Positions 53,936 to 62,434 of a stretch of 64,000 nucleotides of DNA are shown in pieces. This DNA is from Bacillota bacterium (lineage in GTDB: Bacteria; Bacillota_E; JAJZYS01; JAJYTV01), in the NCBI GenBank assembly GCA_021845645.1, contig JAJZVM010000015.1, positions 19,349-83,348 of the forward strand. Direction: 5' to 3'. The first letter of the stretch is position 1, and each line of letters starts with the position of its first letter. Both the position numbers and the translations under genes were made by a program. The notes below the pieces were generated by a model, which was not told where the DNA came from, ran no database searches, and saw only the letters and a program-made list of their open reading frames with translations.

Positions 53936-55444
53936 ATGCGCACCGCTTCCGCCGGTCGGAGAGGAAACACCATCGCGCGTTCCCGTTCGGCGACGGCACG
54001 GGATGGGGGCTGGCTGTCGGATGAGCCGACGCCTTCGGCCACCGCGGCGCTCGACGCCGCCAATGAGCGCAGGAGCGGCGGAGCGCTGCTGCGCGAGGCG
54101 TTCGACCAGGCCCAGGACGCCATGCTCGTCGTCGATGCCGATCGACGTGTCTGTCATCTGAATCAGAGCGCGGCGCGCAGGCTCGGCCTGCGCAAGGGCG
54201 CGCATCTTATGCCTGGCGCGGGGACGGCCGCCGACGGCGTCACGGGCGTCCTCAGGCAGGTGCTCGACGCCGTGCTGCGGGGCGAGGCCGTGCGGGACCT
54301 CGCCTGTCCCGGGTGCCGCGAAGGGGGACAGGCCCGGGTAGGACGCCTGAGCTGCTGGCCCGTGCGCGACGCCAAGGGACGCGTCACCGCCGCGATCTGC
54401 ACCTTGCGCGAGCAGGCGGAGGACCCGGCTGCCGCCGGCGCTCTCGCAGAACGCCTGCGCCGCGAAAGCGGCCGGCTGGTCCACGACTACAACAACGCGC
54501 TCACGGTGCTGCTCGGCAACCTCAGCATGGCCGCCGAGGTGGTGAAGGGGCCTGCGGCGGAGCTCCTGCGGGCGGCGCAGCAGGGGGCTCTTGCCGCGCG
54601 CAGGCTGACGGAGGAGCTGCCAGACCGCCTGCGCGACGCCGCGGAGCCCGCGCAGCAGGAGGTGGCGGCGGCCGGGACGGGCGGAGCGCCGGATGCGGGC
54701 TGGGCGGTGACGCCGGCGGCGGAACTGGCGATCAGGCAGATCGCCCCCGCCCAGCGCTGGCGGCTCTTCGCCAGGATCGGGCAGGCGATCGTCCGGCTGG
54801 CGGGAGAGTCGGGAACCGTCTGGGTGCGCGCCGATGTGGCGGGGGACCGGGAGATGGAGGAGATCGAGATCGTGGTCGGGTGGCAGGGCGGCCTTGCGGA
54901 GCACGACGAGTCGGTCGCGCGCGCGCGGGGCCGCCTGCTTGGTACATTGGCCGCCCTCGGCGGGCGCATGACCCTCGGCGCAAAGGCCGGCCAAGGGGAG
55001 CTGAGGATGGCCCTGCCGCTGCAGCGGCGGTCGCCCGGACCGCTGGGCAGGCCGCGTATCCTGCTCATGGACGACGAGCAGCCGGTGCGCGAGGTGGCGG
55101 CGCGCATCCTGGCCGCAGCCCACTACGACGTGATCGAGGCGGCCGACGGGCGCGCCGCGCTCTCGCTCTTTCGCAAGGCATGCCGGGCCAACCGCCCGTT
55201 CCAGCTCGCCGTGCTCGACCTCAACGTGCCGGGCGGCATGGGCGGCGAGGAAGCGGGCCGCCGACTGCTCGAGATCGATCCGGACCTGCCCATCCTGATC
55301 TCCAGCGGCCGCATGAACGGGCTGCCGCCGCAAGACCTCCGGCGCCTCGGCTTCTGCGCCGTCGTGCCGAAGCCGTACACGGCGCGCGAGCTGCGCTCGG
55401 GCGTCCGGCGGGCGCTCAGCCGCCAGGGCACGACAACGGCCTGA
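53936..55444 (+). CDS. PAS-histidine kinase-like-receiver protein with degenerate ATPase domain
   Basis: A 502-residue soluble protein. A PAS domain is at about residues 45-165 (FDQAQDAMLVVDADRRVCHL). The phospho-acceptor region RLVHDYNNALTVLLGNLSMA has His183, closely like His635 of the kinase at 46458. The following ATPase-like region has no recognisable N box or G boxes. The receiver is intact with Asp428 in AVLDLNVPGGMGGEE and the Lys in VPKPYTARE. It may accept phosphate from the larger kinase rather than make it. ATG 53936 follows GGGGGAG. Confidence 0.8.
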   Translation: MRTASAGRRGNTIARSRSATARDGGWLSDEPTPSATAALDAANERRSGGALLREAFDQAQDAMLVVDADRRVCHLNQSAARRLGLRKGAHLMPGAGTAADGVTGVLRQVLDAVLRGEAVRDLACPGCREGGQARVGRLSCWPVRDAKGRVTAAICTLREQAEDPAAAGALAERLRRESGRLVHDYNNALTVLLGNLSMAAEVVKGPAAELLRAAQQGALAARRLTEELPDRLRDAAEPAQQEVAAAGTGGAPDAGWAVTPAAELAIRQIAPAQRWRLFARIGQAIVRLAGESGTVWVRADVAGDREMEEIEIVVGWQGGLAEHDESVARARGRLLGTLAALGGRMTLGAKAGQGELRMALPLQRRSPGPLGRPRILLMDDEQPVREVAARILAAAHYDVIEAADGRAALSLFRKACRANRPFQLAVLDLNVPGGMGGEEAGRRLLEIDPDLPILISSGRMNGLPPQDLRRLGFCAVVPKPYTARELRSGVRRALSRQGTTTA

Positions 55445-55565
55445 GCGAACGCAGCGGCGCCCGAGCGCCGCTGTCGCCCGCCTCATGCTAGAGTGGAGGC
55501 AGCGGCACAAGGCGGGGTCGAGGCCATCCAGGTCCGGCCGGACCCCAGACGGAATGAGGTGTAGG

Positions 55566-56564
55566 ATGGGCCCGCGGGAGTTCCTTGCGGCGGTGGACGG
55601 TTTGCGCGACGCCCCGTGCGTCCTGAGCGTCGGCCCGTCCGCCACGCTGGCGCGCATCGCGCTCGGGCTGCTTGCGGCGGGACGCGAGGCGGGTCTCGAG
55701 CGCGTCGATGCCGGCGACGGCCAGCTGCGCGAGGCCTGCGAGCTCTGCTTGACGCCATCCTTCTTCGGCGAGCGTCGGCTCGTCGCGGCATGGCGGACTG
55801 CCGCGCTCACGGGGCAGGAGGGTCGCGGCGCGCGCGAGCGTGCGCTCGAGGCGGAGGCGCTGCGAAACTTCATCGATCGGCCGCCGGCCGATGCGACGCT
55901 GTTCGTCTGGGCGCCCGAGGCGGACCGGCGGCTCGCCCCGGTGCGCCGGGCCGCGGAGCGGGGCTGGCTGCTTGCCGCGGACGTCGGGCGGGATCTTGCC
56001 GCGTGGCTTGCGGAGCTCGCGCGGCGCGACGGCATCGCCTTCACACCACAGGCGACGCGGGCCTTCCTCGAGAGCGGCCAGGACCTCGACAGCCTTGCGA
56101 CCGCCCTTGCCGTGGCCAGGCTCGCAACGGAGGAAGGGCTGCCGGTCAGCGGCGAGACGGCCGCCTGGGCGGCGCCGGCTCGGGCGGAGATGCGCGTCTT
56201 CGCCCTGACCGACGCGATCCTGCAGCGCCGGCCCGCCGGCGTGGCGCAGGCGATAGGGCAGCTGACGGCGCAGGGCGAGGCGCCGCTCGGGCTCCTCGCG
56301 CTCGTCGCCCGCCAGCTGCGCCAGCTCGCGTCGGCGCGCGCGGAGCTCGGGGCGGGGCGCACGGCGCCCGAGATCGCGAAGCTGCTCGGAGCGCACCCCT
56401 TTGTCGCGCAGAAGCTGTGCGAGGCCGCGCCGCGCTGGAGCCCGAGCGCCGTCTCCGCCGCGTTTTCGGAGCTTTTGCGCTGCGACGTCGCGCTCAAGTC
56501 CGGCGGTGATCAGGCGGTCGCGCTGGAGCTCAGCCTCCTGCGCGTCGCGCTCCTCGCGCCTTGA
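55566..56564 (+). CDS. holA: DNA polymerase III delta subunit
   Basis: A 332-residue clamp-loader subunit: a divergent N-terminal AAA+ domain (CLTPSFFGERRLVAAWRTAA, DATLFVWAPEADRRL) and C-terminal helical domain (ALTDAILQRRPAGVAQAIGQ, LGAHPFVAQKL). This is the usual length. It opens the sliding clamp for loading. Position beside rpsT is conserved in Bacillota. ATG 55566 has only a weak ribosome site (TAGGA). Confidence 0.88.
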   Translation: MGPREFLAAVDGLRDAPCVLSVGPSATLARIALGLLAAGREAGLERVDAGDGQLREACELCLTPSFFGERRLVAAWRTAALTGQEGRGARERALEAEALRNFIDRPPADATLFVWAPEADRRLAPVRRAAERGWLLAADVGRDLAAWLAELARRDGIAFTPQATRAFLESGQDLDSLATALAVARLATEEGLPVSGETAAWAAPARAEMRVFALTDAILQRRPAGVAQAIGQLTAQGEAPLGLLALVARQLRQLASARAELGAGRTAPEIAKLLGAHPFVAQKLCEAAPRWSPSAVSAAFSELLRCDVALKSGGDQAVALELSLLRVALLAP

Positions 56565-56598
56565 CGCACGGCCTGGGAGCGGGCAAAGCGGACGATGG

Positions 56599-56634
56599 CG
56601 AAGCCGCCCCGGGCCCTAAGGCCGGGGCGGCTTC
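56599..56634. terminator. Bidirectional terminator between holA and rpsT
   Basis: CGAAGCCGCCCCGG pairs exactly with CCGGGGCGGCTTCG around a short GC-rich loop, between the convergent stops of holA (56564) and rpsT (56645). Confidence 0.8.
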
Positions 56635-56644
56635 GCATGCGCAT

Positions 56645-56905
56645 TCAGGACGAGAGCGAAAGCTTCTTGGCGAGGCGCGACTTCTTGCGGGCCGCAGCGT
56701 TGCGATGCAGCACGCCGCGGATCACCGCCCGATCGAGTTGACGGCAGGCTTCCCGGAACTCCTGCTCGGAAGCCGCCGCATCGGTGGCCACAGCCCGCTC
56801 GAAGCGCCGGACCGCCGTGTGCACTGTGGAACGTACGGCACGGTTCCTGAGCCGCCGCACTTCCGCCAATGCCGCCCGCTTCTTTGCGGACTTGATGTTG
56901 GCCAA
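56645..56905 (-). CDS. rpsT: Ribosomal protein S20
   Basis: An 86-residue basic helical protein beginning ANIKSAKKRAALAEVRRLRN, with the C-terminal VLHRNAAARKKSRLAKKL of S20. It binds 16S rRNA in the small subunit. The start is TTG 56905 after GGAGGTGGAG. It is convergent with holA, as in Bacillus. Confidence 0.95.
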   Translation of the reverse strand: MANIKSAKKRAALAEVRRLRNRAVRSTVHTAVRRFERAVATDAAASEQEFREACRQLDRAVIRGVLHRNAAARKKSRLAKKLSLSS

Positions 56906-56927
56906 GCGTCTCCACCTCCGACAACGC

Positions 56928-56956
56928 ATTGTAGCATGCCTCTGCCGCTATGGGAA
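56928..56956 (-). promoter_or_regulatory. rpsT promoter
   Basis: On the minus strand TTCCCA (complement of 56951-56956), 17 bases, TACAAT (complement of 56928-56933). The transcription start would fall about 16 bases before the TTG start codon. Confidence 0.65.
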
Positions 56957-56986
56957 GTGTATGGGCGTCTGGTGTATGGGCGTCTG
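56957..56986 (+). repeat. Two tandem copies of a 15-bp unit
   Basis: GTGTATGGGCGTCTG occurs twice head to tail just upstream of spoIIP, adjacent to the rpsT promoter. The meaning is unknown; it may be replication slippage. Confidence 0.7.
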
Positions 56987-57052
56987 GTGCCGCGGCGGCC
57001 GGGCGTCTGCCGAGGCCCTCGCCGGCATAGAGGCGTAGGGAGGTGGGCCCGT

Positions 57053-58147
57053 TTGCAGATTCGCGACGTGAGCGGCCTCGCGCGGGTCCTCGTGCGGCGC
57101 TCCGGCGTGCCGCTGCTGCTCCTGCTGGGGCTCGTGCTCTACGTACGCGGCGGGTCGGTCGTGCCGACCCTCGCCGGCAGCGCCTGGAGCCGCCCGCCGG
57201 TCAGCCGCAGCCTGCCGCTGCCAGCCTCGAGCCTGCGCTACCTTCTCGGCGAGGGACTGCCGACGCTGGGCGGCATGCGGCCGCCGGCCGGCCCGTTCGG
57301 CGTCGCCGGCGATCAGATCGCCGCGCTTGGGCTCTATGCCGTCGCCGGTGTGCTGCCGCACGACCCTGCGAGCCTATTCCAAAGCGCCTTCGCGGGATTC
57401 GGCTTCACGCGCCGCGGCCAGAGCCGGAGCGCGGTCTCGCTGACGCAGTGGCTCGGACGCCTGCCGCAGGCGGCGGCCGCCGCGCCCCGGCCGCTCCCGG
57501 ACGGCCTTCGGATCTACGGGCGCGGCACGCCGCTCGTCGGCCTCTACGCCACCGAGGGGCTTGCCGCATTCGTCGGACACGCCGCCACCTCGAACGCGCC
57601 GCCGCCGACGAGCCTGGACCCCTCGCAGGACGTGCTCGGCGTCGTGCAGTCCCTGGCGCAGGACCTGGCGGCAGACGGCGTGCCGACGATCGCCTCGCTC
57701 CAGAAGAACGACAGCGAGGGCGAGCTCGGCGTCTACCTGAAGTCGTACGCGGTCGCGCGCAGCATGCTGAAGGCGCAGCCGCAGCTCGCGATCGTGCTCG
57801 ACGTCGAGCGCCCGACCTATCCCGCCGTGCCGCCGACGGCCAAGGCGGGTGGCGGCATGGTCGCCAGCGTCTCGCTCGTCGTGGGCACCGGCGAGAACCT
57901 GCCGCAGCCGCACGCGGCGCAGAACCTCGCGCTGGCGCGCAGCCTGGGCGCCTACCTTCAGTCCAGCCTGCCGAACGTGTTCGCCGGCATCGTACGCTCG
58001 CCCGACCGGCTCAACCAGCAGGTCTCGCCGACCATGCTGACGCTCGATCTCGGCGGCCCGCAGGCGACGCCGGAAGAGGCCAGGGCCGCCCTGCCAGGCA
58101 TCGCGCAGGCGATCGCCGACTTCCTCGGCGGTGCGCCTGCGCCTTGA
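57053..58147 (+). CDS. spoIIP: Stage II sporulation protein P (SpoIIP) homologue with altered active-site motifs
   Basis: A 364-residue protein with an N-terminal membrane helix (VPLLLLLGLVLYVRG). The C-terminal half follows SpoIIP: DLAADGVPTIASLQKNDSEG, LGVYLKSYAVARSMLKAQP, VASVSLVVGTGENLPQPHAA, NLALARSLGAYLQSSLPNVF and RLNQQVSPTMLTLDLGG. SpoIIP is a zinc amidase that works with SpoIID and SpoIIM in engulfment. The usual His-Thr-His..Glu motif is PLVGLYATEGLAAF here, and the Asp-x-His-Arg-Asp motif is Asp250-Val-Glu252-Arg-Pro, so zinc ligands look lost. TTG 57053 follows GGGAGGTG. The gpr protease gene usually found before it is absent. Confidence 0.82.
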   Translation: MQIRDVSGLARVLVRRSGVPLLLLLGLVLYVRGGSVVPTLAGSAWSRPPVSRSLPLPASSLRYLLGEGLPTLGGMRPPAGPFGVAGDQIAALGLYAVAGVLPHDPASLFQSAFAGFGFTRRGQSRSAVSLTQWLGRLPQAAAAAPRPLPDGLRIYGRGTPLVGLYATEGLAAFVGHAATSNAPPPTSLDPSQDVLGVVQSLAQDLAADGVPTIASLQKNDSEGELGVYLKSYAVARSMLKAQPQLAIVLDVERPTYPAVPPTAKAGGGMVASVSLVVGTGENLPQPHAAQNLALARSLGAYLQSSLPNVFAGIVRSPDRLNQQVSPTMLTLDLGGPQATPEEARAALPGIAQAIADFLGGAPAP

Positions 58148-58224
58148 CCCCCGACCGGTGGCGGCGTAGCATGACAATACGACGCCCTACCCCAGGGGGT
58201 AAGGCATTGGTGGGAGGGAATGGT

Positions 58225-58554
58225 TTGAGCGATGCAGTCGCGAACGTGACGGAGGACACCTTCGCCACGGAGGTCCTGGGCGCGGATCGCCCGGTTCTGG
58301 TGGACTTCTGGGCCGAGTGGTGCGGCCCTTGCCGTATGGTGTCGCCGATTGTCGAAGAGCTCGCGGGCGAGTTCGGCGAGCGCATCAAGGTGCTGAAGCT
58401 GAACGTCGACCAGAATCCCCAGATCGCCTCGACGTACGGCATCATGAGCATCCCAACCCTCGCCGTGTTCGAGGAGGGGCGGCTCAAGGACCGCATCATC
58501 GGCTACAGGCCGAAGAACCAGCTGCGCCAGGAGCTCGAGCGCAACCTGGCCTGA
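58225..58554 (+). CDS. trxA: Thioredoxin
   Basis: A 109-residue thioredoxin with active site DFWAEWCGPCRMVSPIVEE and cis-Pro region GIMSIPTLAVFEEG. This is normal length. It reduces protein disulfides in the cytoplasm. TTG 58225 follows GGGAGGG. It lies 77 bases after spoIIP and is closed by a strong hairpin. Confidence 0.95.
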   Translation: MSDAVANVTEDTFATEVLGADRPVLVDFWAEWCGPCRMVSPIVEELAGEFGERIKVLKLNVDQNPQIASTYGIMSIPTLAVFEEGRLKDRIIGYRPKNQLRQELERNLA

Positions 58555-58567
58555 GACGTGGACGGAT

Positions 58568-58603
58568 GGCGACGGGGGCTCCCGTGAGGGAGCCCCCGTC
58601 GCC
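58568..58603. terminator. 16-bp perfect hairpin between trxA and the dipeptidase gene
   Basis: GGCGACGGGGGCTCCC pairs exactly with GGGAGCCCCCGTCGCC around a GTGA loop, between convergent genes ending at 58554 and 58619. Confidence 0.8.
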
Positions 58604-58618
58604 GTACGAGAGCCCGGT

Positions 58619-59977
58619 TCAGTCGGCGATCTGCCAGAAGCGCCAGATGGCGAGCATGCCCTTCGCGAAGTTCTCGAGCGCGAAATGCTCGTCGGGCGCG
58701 TGCAGGTTCTCGTCCGGCAGGCCGAAGCCCATCAGCAGCGTGGGCAGGCCGAGCAGCTCCTGGAACGCCGTGACGACGGGGATGGAGCCGCCCATGCGAA
58801 TGACGTCCGGCTCGTGCCCGTAGGCCTCGCGCAGGGCCTGCTCCGCGGCGCGCAGCGCGGGATGCCCCGGTGGCGCCAGGAAGGCGGGGACGCCGCCCAC
58901 GTCCAGGACCTCGAGCTGCGCGGAGTCGGGGCAGTGCTGGCGCAGGTGGTGGGTGACGGAGGCGATCACCTGCTGCGGGTCCTGGTGGGGCACCAGGCGG
59001 CAGGTGATCTTGGCGCCGGCCTCGCACGGGATGACGGTCTTGCGCCCCTCGCCGGTGAAGCCGGACCAGATGCCGTTGAGCTCGAGGGTCGGGCGCGTCC
59101 AGACCCGCTCGAGGGTGGTGCGGCCGCTCTCGCCGTAGAGGCTGTAGGCGCCGGCCTGGTCGAGGAACTCGCGGTCGGTGATGGGCAGGGCGGAGAACGT
59201 CCGGCGCTCTGACGGCGTCAGATCCGCGACGCCGTCGTAGAAGCCGTCGACGGCGACGCGGCCGTCGCGGTCGTGCAGGGTGGCGAGGAGTTCCACGAGG
59301 GCGTGCGCCGCATTCGGCACGGCGCCGCCGAAGTTGCCCGAGTGCAGGTCGTGGGCACCGGTGCGCAGCCGCAATTCAAGGCCCGCCAGGCCGCGCAGGC
59401 CGACGCAGAGCGCGGGCACGCCCGGGCGCAGCATCGTCGAGTCCGAGATGACGACGTAGTCGGCCGATAGCAGGTCCTTGTGCCGGGCGACGAAGTCGGC
59501 GAGGTGCAGGGAGCCGATCTCCTCCTCGCCCTCGATCAGGAACTTGAGGTTGACCGGCAGGATGCCCTGCCCGATCATGGCCTGCGCCACGAGGAGGTGC
59601 ATCGTGACCTGGCCCTTGTCGTCGGTGGCGCCGCGCGCGAAGATCTTGCCGTCCCGCACCTCCGGCTCGAAGGGCGGCGAGTGCCATAGCTCGAGCGGTT
59701 CCGGCGGCTGGACGTCGTAATGCCCGTAGACCAGCACGGTCGGGTGGCCCGGCTTCTTGAGGTGCTCGCCGTAGACGACGGGATGGCCCGCCGTCTCGTG
59801 GAGCTCCACGCGCTCCAGGCCCGCGCGGCGCATCAGGTCCATGAACGCCTGCGCGGCCGTGCGCACGTCGGAGCGGTGGGCGGCGACGGCCGATACCGAG
59901 GGGATGCGCAGGAGCCGGAAGAGCTCTTCCAGATGCGCGGCGCGGTGCTCTGCGAGGTAGCTGCGTGGGTCGATCAT
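58619..59977 (-). CDS. M20 family dipeptidase/carboxypeptidase
   Basis: A 452-residue zinc peptidase. Metal-binding motifs: VYGHYDVQPPEPLELWHSPP, ARGATDDKGQVTMHLL and LIEGEEEIGSLHL. A dimerisation domain follows (residues about 205-360) with DLHSGNFGGAVPNAAHAL. The closest groups are dipeptidases of the CNDP/PepV-like type, which cleave small peptides in the cytoplasm. There is no signal peptide. Its gene is 25 bases downstream of the DUF212 gene on the same strand. Confidence 0.9.
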   Translation of the reverse strand: MIDPRSYLAEHRAAHLEELFRLLRIPSVSAVAAHRSDVRTAAQAFMDLMRRAGLERVELHETAGHPVVYGEHLKKPGHPTVLVYGHYDVQPPEPLELWHSPPFEPEVRDGKIFARGATDDKGQVTMHLLVAQAMIGQGILPVNLKFLIEGEEEIGSLHLADFVARHKDLLSADYVVISDSTMLRPGVPALCVGLRGLAGLELRLRTGAHDLHSGNFGGAVPNAAHALVELLATLHDRDGRVAVDGFYDGVADLTPSERRTFSALPITDREFLDQAGAYSLYGESGRTTLERVWTRPTLELNGIWSGFTGEGRKTVIPCEAGAKITCRLVPHQDPQQVIASVTHHLRQHCPDSAQLEVLDVGGVPAFLAPPGHPALRAAEQALREAYGHEPDVIRMGGSIPVVTAFQELLGLPTLLMGFGLPDENLHAPDEHFALENFAKGMLAIWRFWQIAD

Positions 59978-60002
59978 CGGTCCACCTCCAGATGCGGCTC
60001 GC

Positions 60003-60464
60003 TCAGAGATAGTAGAGCGTCGCGATGATGACGCCCAGCACGGCCCCCGCCACGATCTCCTGCGGCGTGTGGCCGAGCTGCTCCTTGAACTCCGGGCTCT
60101 CGCCCTCGCGGCGCCCGAAGAGGGAGTTGAGGAAGCGGGCCTGCTGGCCGACGGCGTAGCGGATGTTCACCGCGTCGTAGAGCACGATGACGGAGAACAC
60201 CGCGACGATGGCGAACAGATCCGAGTGCCAGCCGTGGGTCGCGCCGACGGCGGTGGCGAGCGAGGTGACCATCGCGGAGTGCGCGCTGGGCATGCCGCCC
60301 GAGGAGAACAGGCGCTCGCTCAGCACCGTGCGGTTGCGCACGGACGATACGATGAACTTGAGGGCCTGCGCAACGAGCACGGCTGTCGCCGCCGTGACCA
60401 GCATGCGGTTCTCGTCGGCGATCTCGTGCAGGAGAAAGGCGATGGCCTGCAGCATGGCGTGCAA
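60003..60464 (-). CDS. Divergent PAP2 family (DUF212, YuiD-like) membrane protein
   Basis: A 153-residue membrane protein with about four helices. The divergent acid-phosphatase motif SSGGMPSAHSAMVTSLATAV holds the conserved Ser-Ala-His, and GHTPQEIVAGAVLGVIIATL is the C-terminal signature. Members are common in Bacillota and plants; activity is unproven. TTG 60464 follows GGGAGGAG. It diverges from lepA. Confidence 0.87.
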   Translation of the reverse strand: MHAMLQAIAFLLHEIADENRMLVTAATAVLVAQALKFIVSSVRNRTVLSERLFSSGGMPSAHSAMVTSLATAVGATHGWHSDLFAIVAVFSVIVLYDAVNIRYAVGQQARFLNSLFGRREGESPEFKEQLGHTPQEIVAGAVLGVIIATLYYL

Positions 60465-60633
60465 TGGACTCCTCCCAGGGATTCAGCCTCCCTCACTTCC
60501 ATCCCAGGCGGGGGAATCCTGCCTTGCGTAGGGGAGCAGGATGCATCGGGCCTGTCGGCGAAGGGGGCCTTGTCGAACGGCCACCCGCCGCAGGCAGTCC
60601 CCAGACCCGCAGCTGAAAGGCGGACCGAGAGTG

Positions 60634-62430
60634 ATGGGCGACCGTACGGACCTTCGCAACTTCTGTATCATCGCGCATATCGACCACGGCAAGTCGACGC
60701 TTGCGGACCGCCTGCTGGAGGCCACCGGCACCCTGCAGGCGCGCGAGATGCAGAGCCAGGTGCTCGACTCGATGGACCTCGAGCGTGAGCGGGGCATCAC
60801 GATCAAGGCGCAGGCGGTCCGCCTCGACTACAGGACAGGGCGCGGCAGCTTCGTGCTGAACCTCATCGACACCCCAGGCCATGTCGACTTCTCCTACGAG
60901 GTCTCGCGCTCGCTCGCCGCCTGCGAGGGGGCCCTGCTCGTGATCGACGCGGCGCAGGGCGTCGAGGCGCAGACCCTGGCGAACCTCTACCTGGCGCTCG
61001 AGCACGACCTCGAGATCATCCCGGTGATCAACAAGATCGACCTGCCGCAGGCGGACCCCCAGCGCGTGCGCGGCGAACTCCTGCAGATCGGCCTCGACCC
61101 CGAGCAGGCGATCGAGGCGTCGGCCAAGGACGGCACGGGCATCGCGGCGATCCTCGACGCCGTCGTCGCGCGGGTGCCGCCGCCGGGGGGCGACAGCGAC
61201 CGCCCGCTCAAGGCGCTCATCTTCGACTCGCACTTCGACTCCTACCGCGGCGTCGTCTGCCACATCCGCGTCGTCGACGGGCGCATCCGCCCGGGCCAGC
61301 GCATCCGCCTGATGGCGACCGGCGCCGCCTACGAGGTCACGGACCTCGGCGTCTTCCGGCCGCAGCCGACGGCGGTCGAGGAGCTCGCGGCCGGAGAGGT
61401 GGGCTACTTCGCGGCGGGCATCAAGGTGGTGCGCGACGCGCGTGTCGGCGACACCGTCACGTCGGCGGAGGGCGGGGCCAAAGAGCCGCTCGCCGGCTAC
61501 CGGCCGGCGGTTCCGATGGTGTTCGCGGGGCTCTACCCGAGCGAGCCGAGCCACTACGACCTGCTGCGCGAGGCCCTGGAGCGCCTGCAGCTGAACGACG
61601 GTGCGCTCTCCTTCGAGCCCGAGACCTCAGGGGCGCTCGGATTCGGCTTCCGCTGCGGCTTTCTCGGCCTGCTGCACCTCGAGATCGTACAGGAGCGCCT
61701 CGAGCGCGAATACGACATCGACCTCGTCGTGACGGCGCCGAGCGTCGTCTACACCGTGCACTACCTCGACGGCCGGATCGAGCGGATCGAGAACCCGGCG
61801 GCGCTCAACGCCGGCCGCGGCATCGCCAGCGTCGACGAGCCCTACGTCGCCGCGACGCTGATCACGCCGACCTCCTTCGTCGGGCCGGTGATGGAGCTGT
61901 GCCAGGAGCGGCGCGGCATCTTCCGCACGATCGAGTACCCGTCGCCGGAGCGGGCGGTGCTGAGCTACGAGCTGCCGCTCGGCGAGATCATGTACGACTT
62001 CTTCGACCAGCTGAAGTCGCGCACCCGCGGCTACGCCTCGCTCGACTACCAGCTCGCGGGCGAGCGCGAGGGGGACCTCGTGCGCGTCGACCTGCTGCTG
62101 AACGGCGAGATGGTCGACGCCCTCTCGTTCATCGTCCATCAGGGCCGTGCCCAGAGCCAGGGCCGCGCCGTCTGCGAGAAGCTCAGGGAGGTCATCCCCC
62201 GCCAGCTGTTCGACGTGCCGATCCAGGCCGCCGTCGGCGGCAAGGTGCTGGCGCGCGAGACGATCCGGGCCCTGCGCAAGGACGTGCTGGCCAAGTGCTA
62301 CGGCGGCGACATCACGCGCAAGCGCAAGCTCCTCGAGAAGCAGAAGGAAGGCAAGAAGCGCATGCGCCGGCTCGGTCAGGTGGAGGTGCCGCAGGAGGCG
62401 TTCATGGCCGTCCTCAGACGCGGTGACTGA
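60634..62430 (+). CDS. lepA: Elongation factor 4 (LepA)
   Basis: A 598-residue translational GTPase of normal length. G motifs: [47 protein letters not shown] and [12 protein letters not shown]. The C-terminal LepA-specific domain includes [20 protein letters not shown] and [16 protein letters not shown]. It acts on the ribosome under stress. ATG 60634 is chosen; GTG 60631 is adjacent. It is followed by hemW and hrcA, the order seen across Bacillota. Confidence 0.95.
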   Translation: MGDRTDLRNFCIIAHIDHGKSTLADRLLEATGTLQAREMQSQVLDSMDLERERGITIKAQAVRLDYRTGRGSFVLNLIDTPGHVDFSYEVSRSLAACEGALLVIDAAQGVEAQTLANLYLALEHDLEIIPVINKIDLPQADPQRVRGELLQIGLDPEQAIEASAKDGTGIAAILDAVVARVPPPGGDSDRPLKALIFDSHFDSYRGVVCHIRVVDGRIRPGQRIRLMATGAAYEVTDLGVFRPQPTAVEELAAGEVGYFAAGIKVVRDARVGDTVTSAEGGAKEPLAGYRPAVPMVFAGLYPSEPSHYDLLREALERLQLNDGALSFEPETSGALGFGFRCGFLGLLHLEIVQERLEREYDIDLVVTAPSVVYTVHYLDGRIERIENPAALNAGRGIASVDEPYVAATLITPTSFVGPVMELCQERRGIFRTIEYPSPERAVLSYELPLGEIMYDFFDQLKSRTRGYASLDYQLAGEREGDLVRVDLLLNGEMVDALSFIVHQGRAQSQGRAVCEKLREVIPRQLFDVPIQAAVGGKVLARETIRALRKDVLAKCYGGDITRKRKLLEKQKEGKKRMRRLGQVEVPQEAFMAVLRRGD

Positions 62431-62434
62431 GCCG

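Noticed and set aside
52145..56497. A 1450-codon open frame on the minus strand
   Set aside because: It spans several well-supported genes on both strands, has low-complexity Arg/Ala/Ser content and no family motifs. It is a shadow frame produced by high GC.
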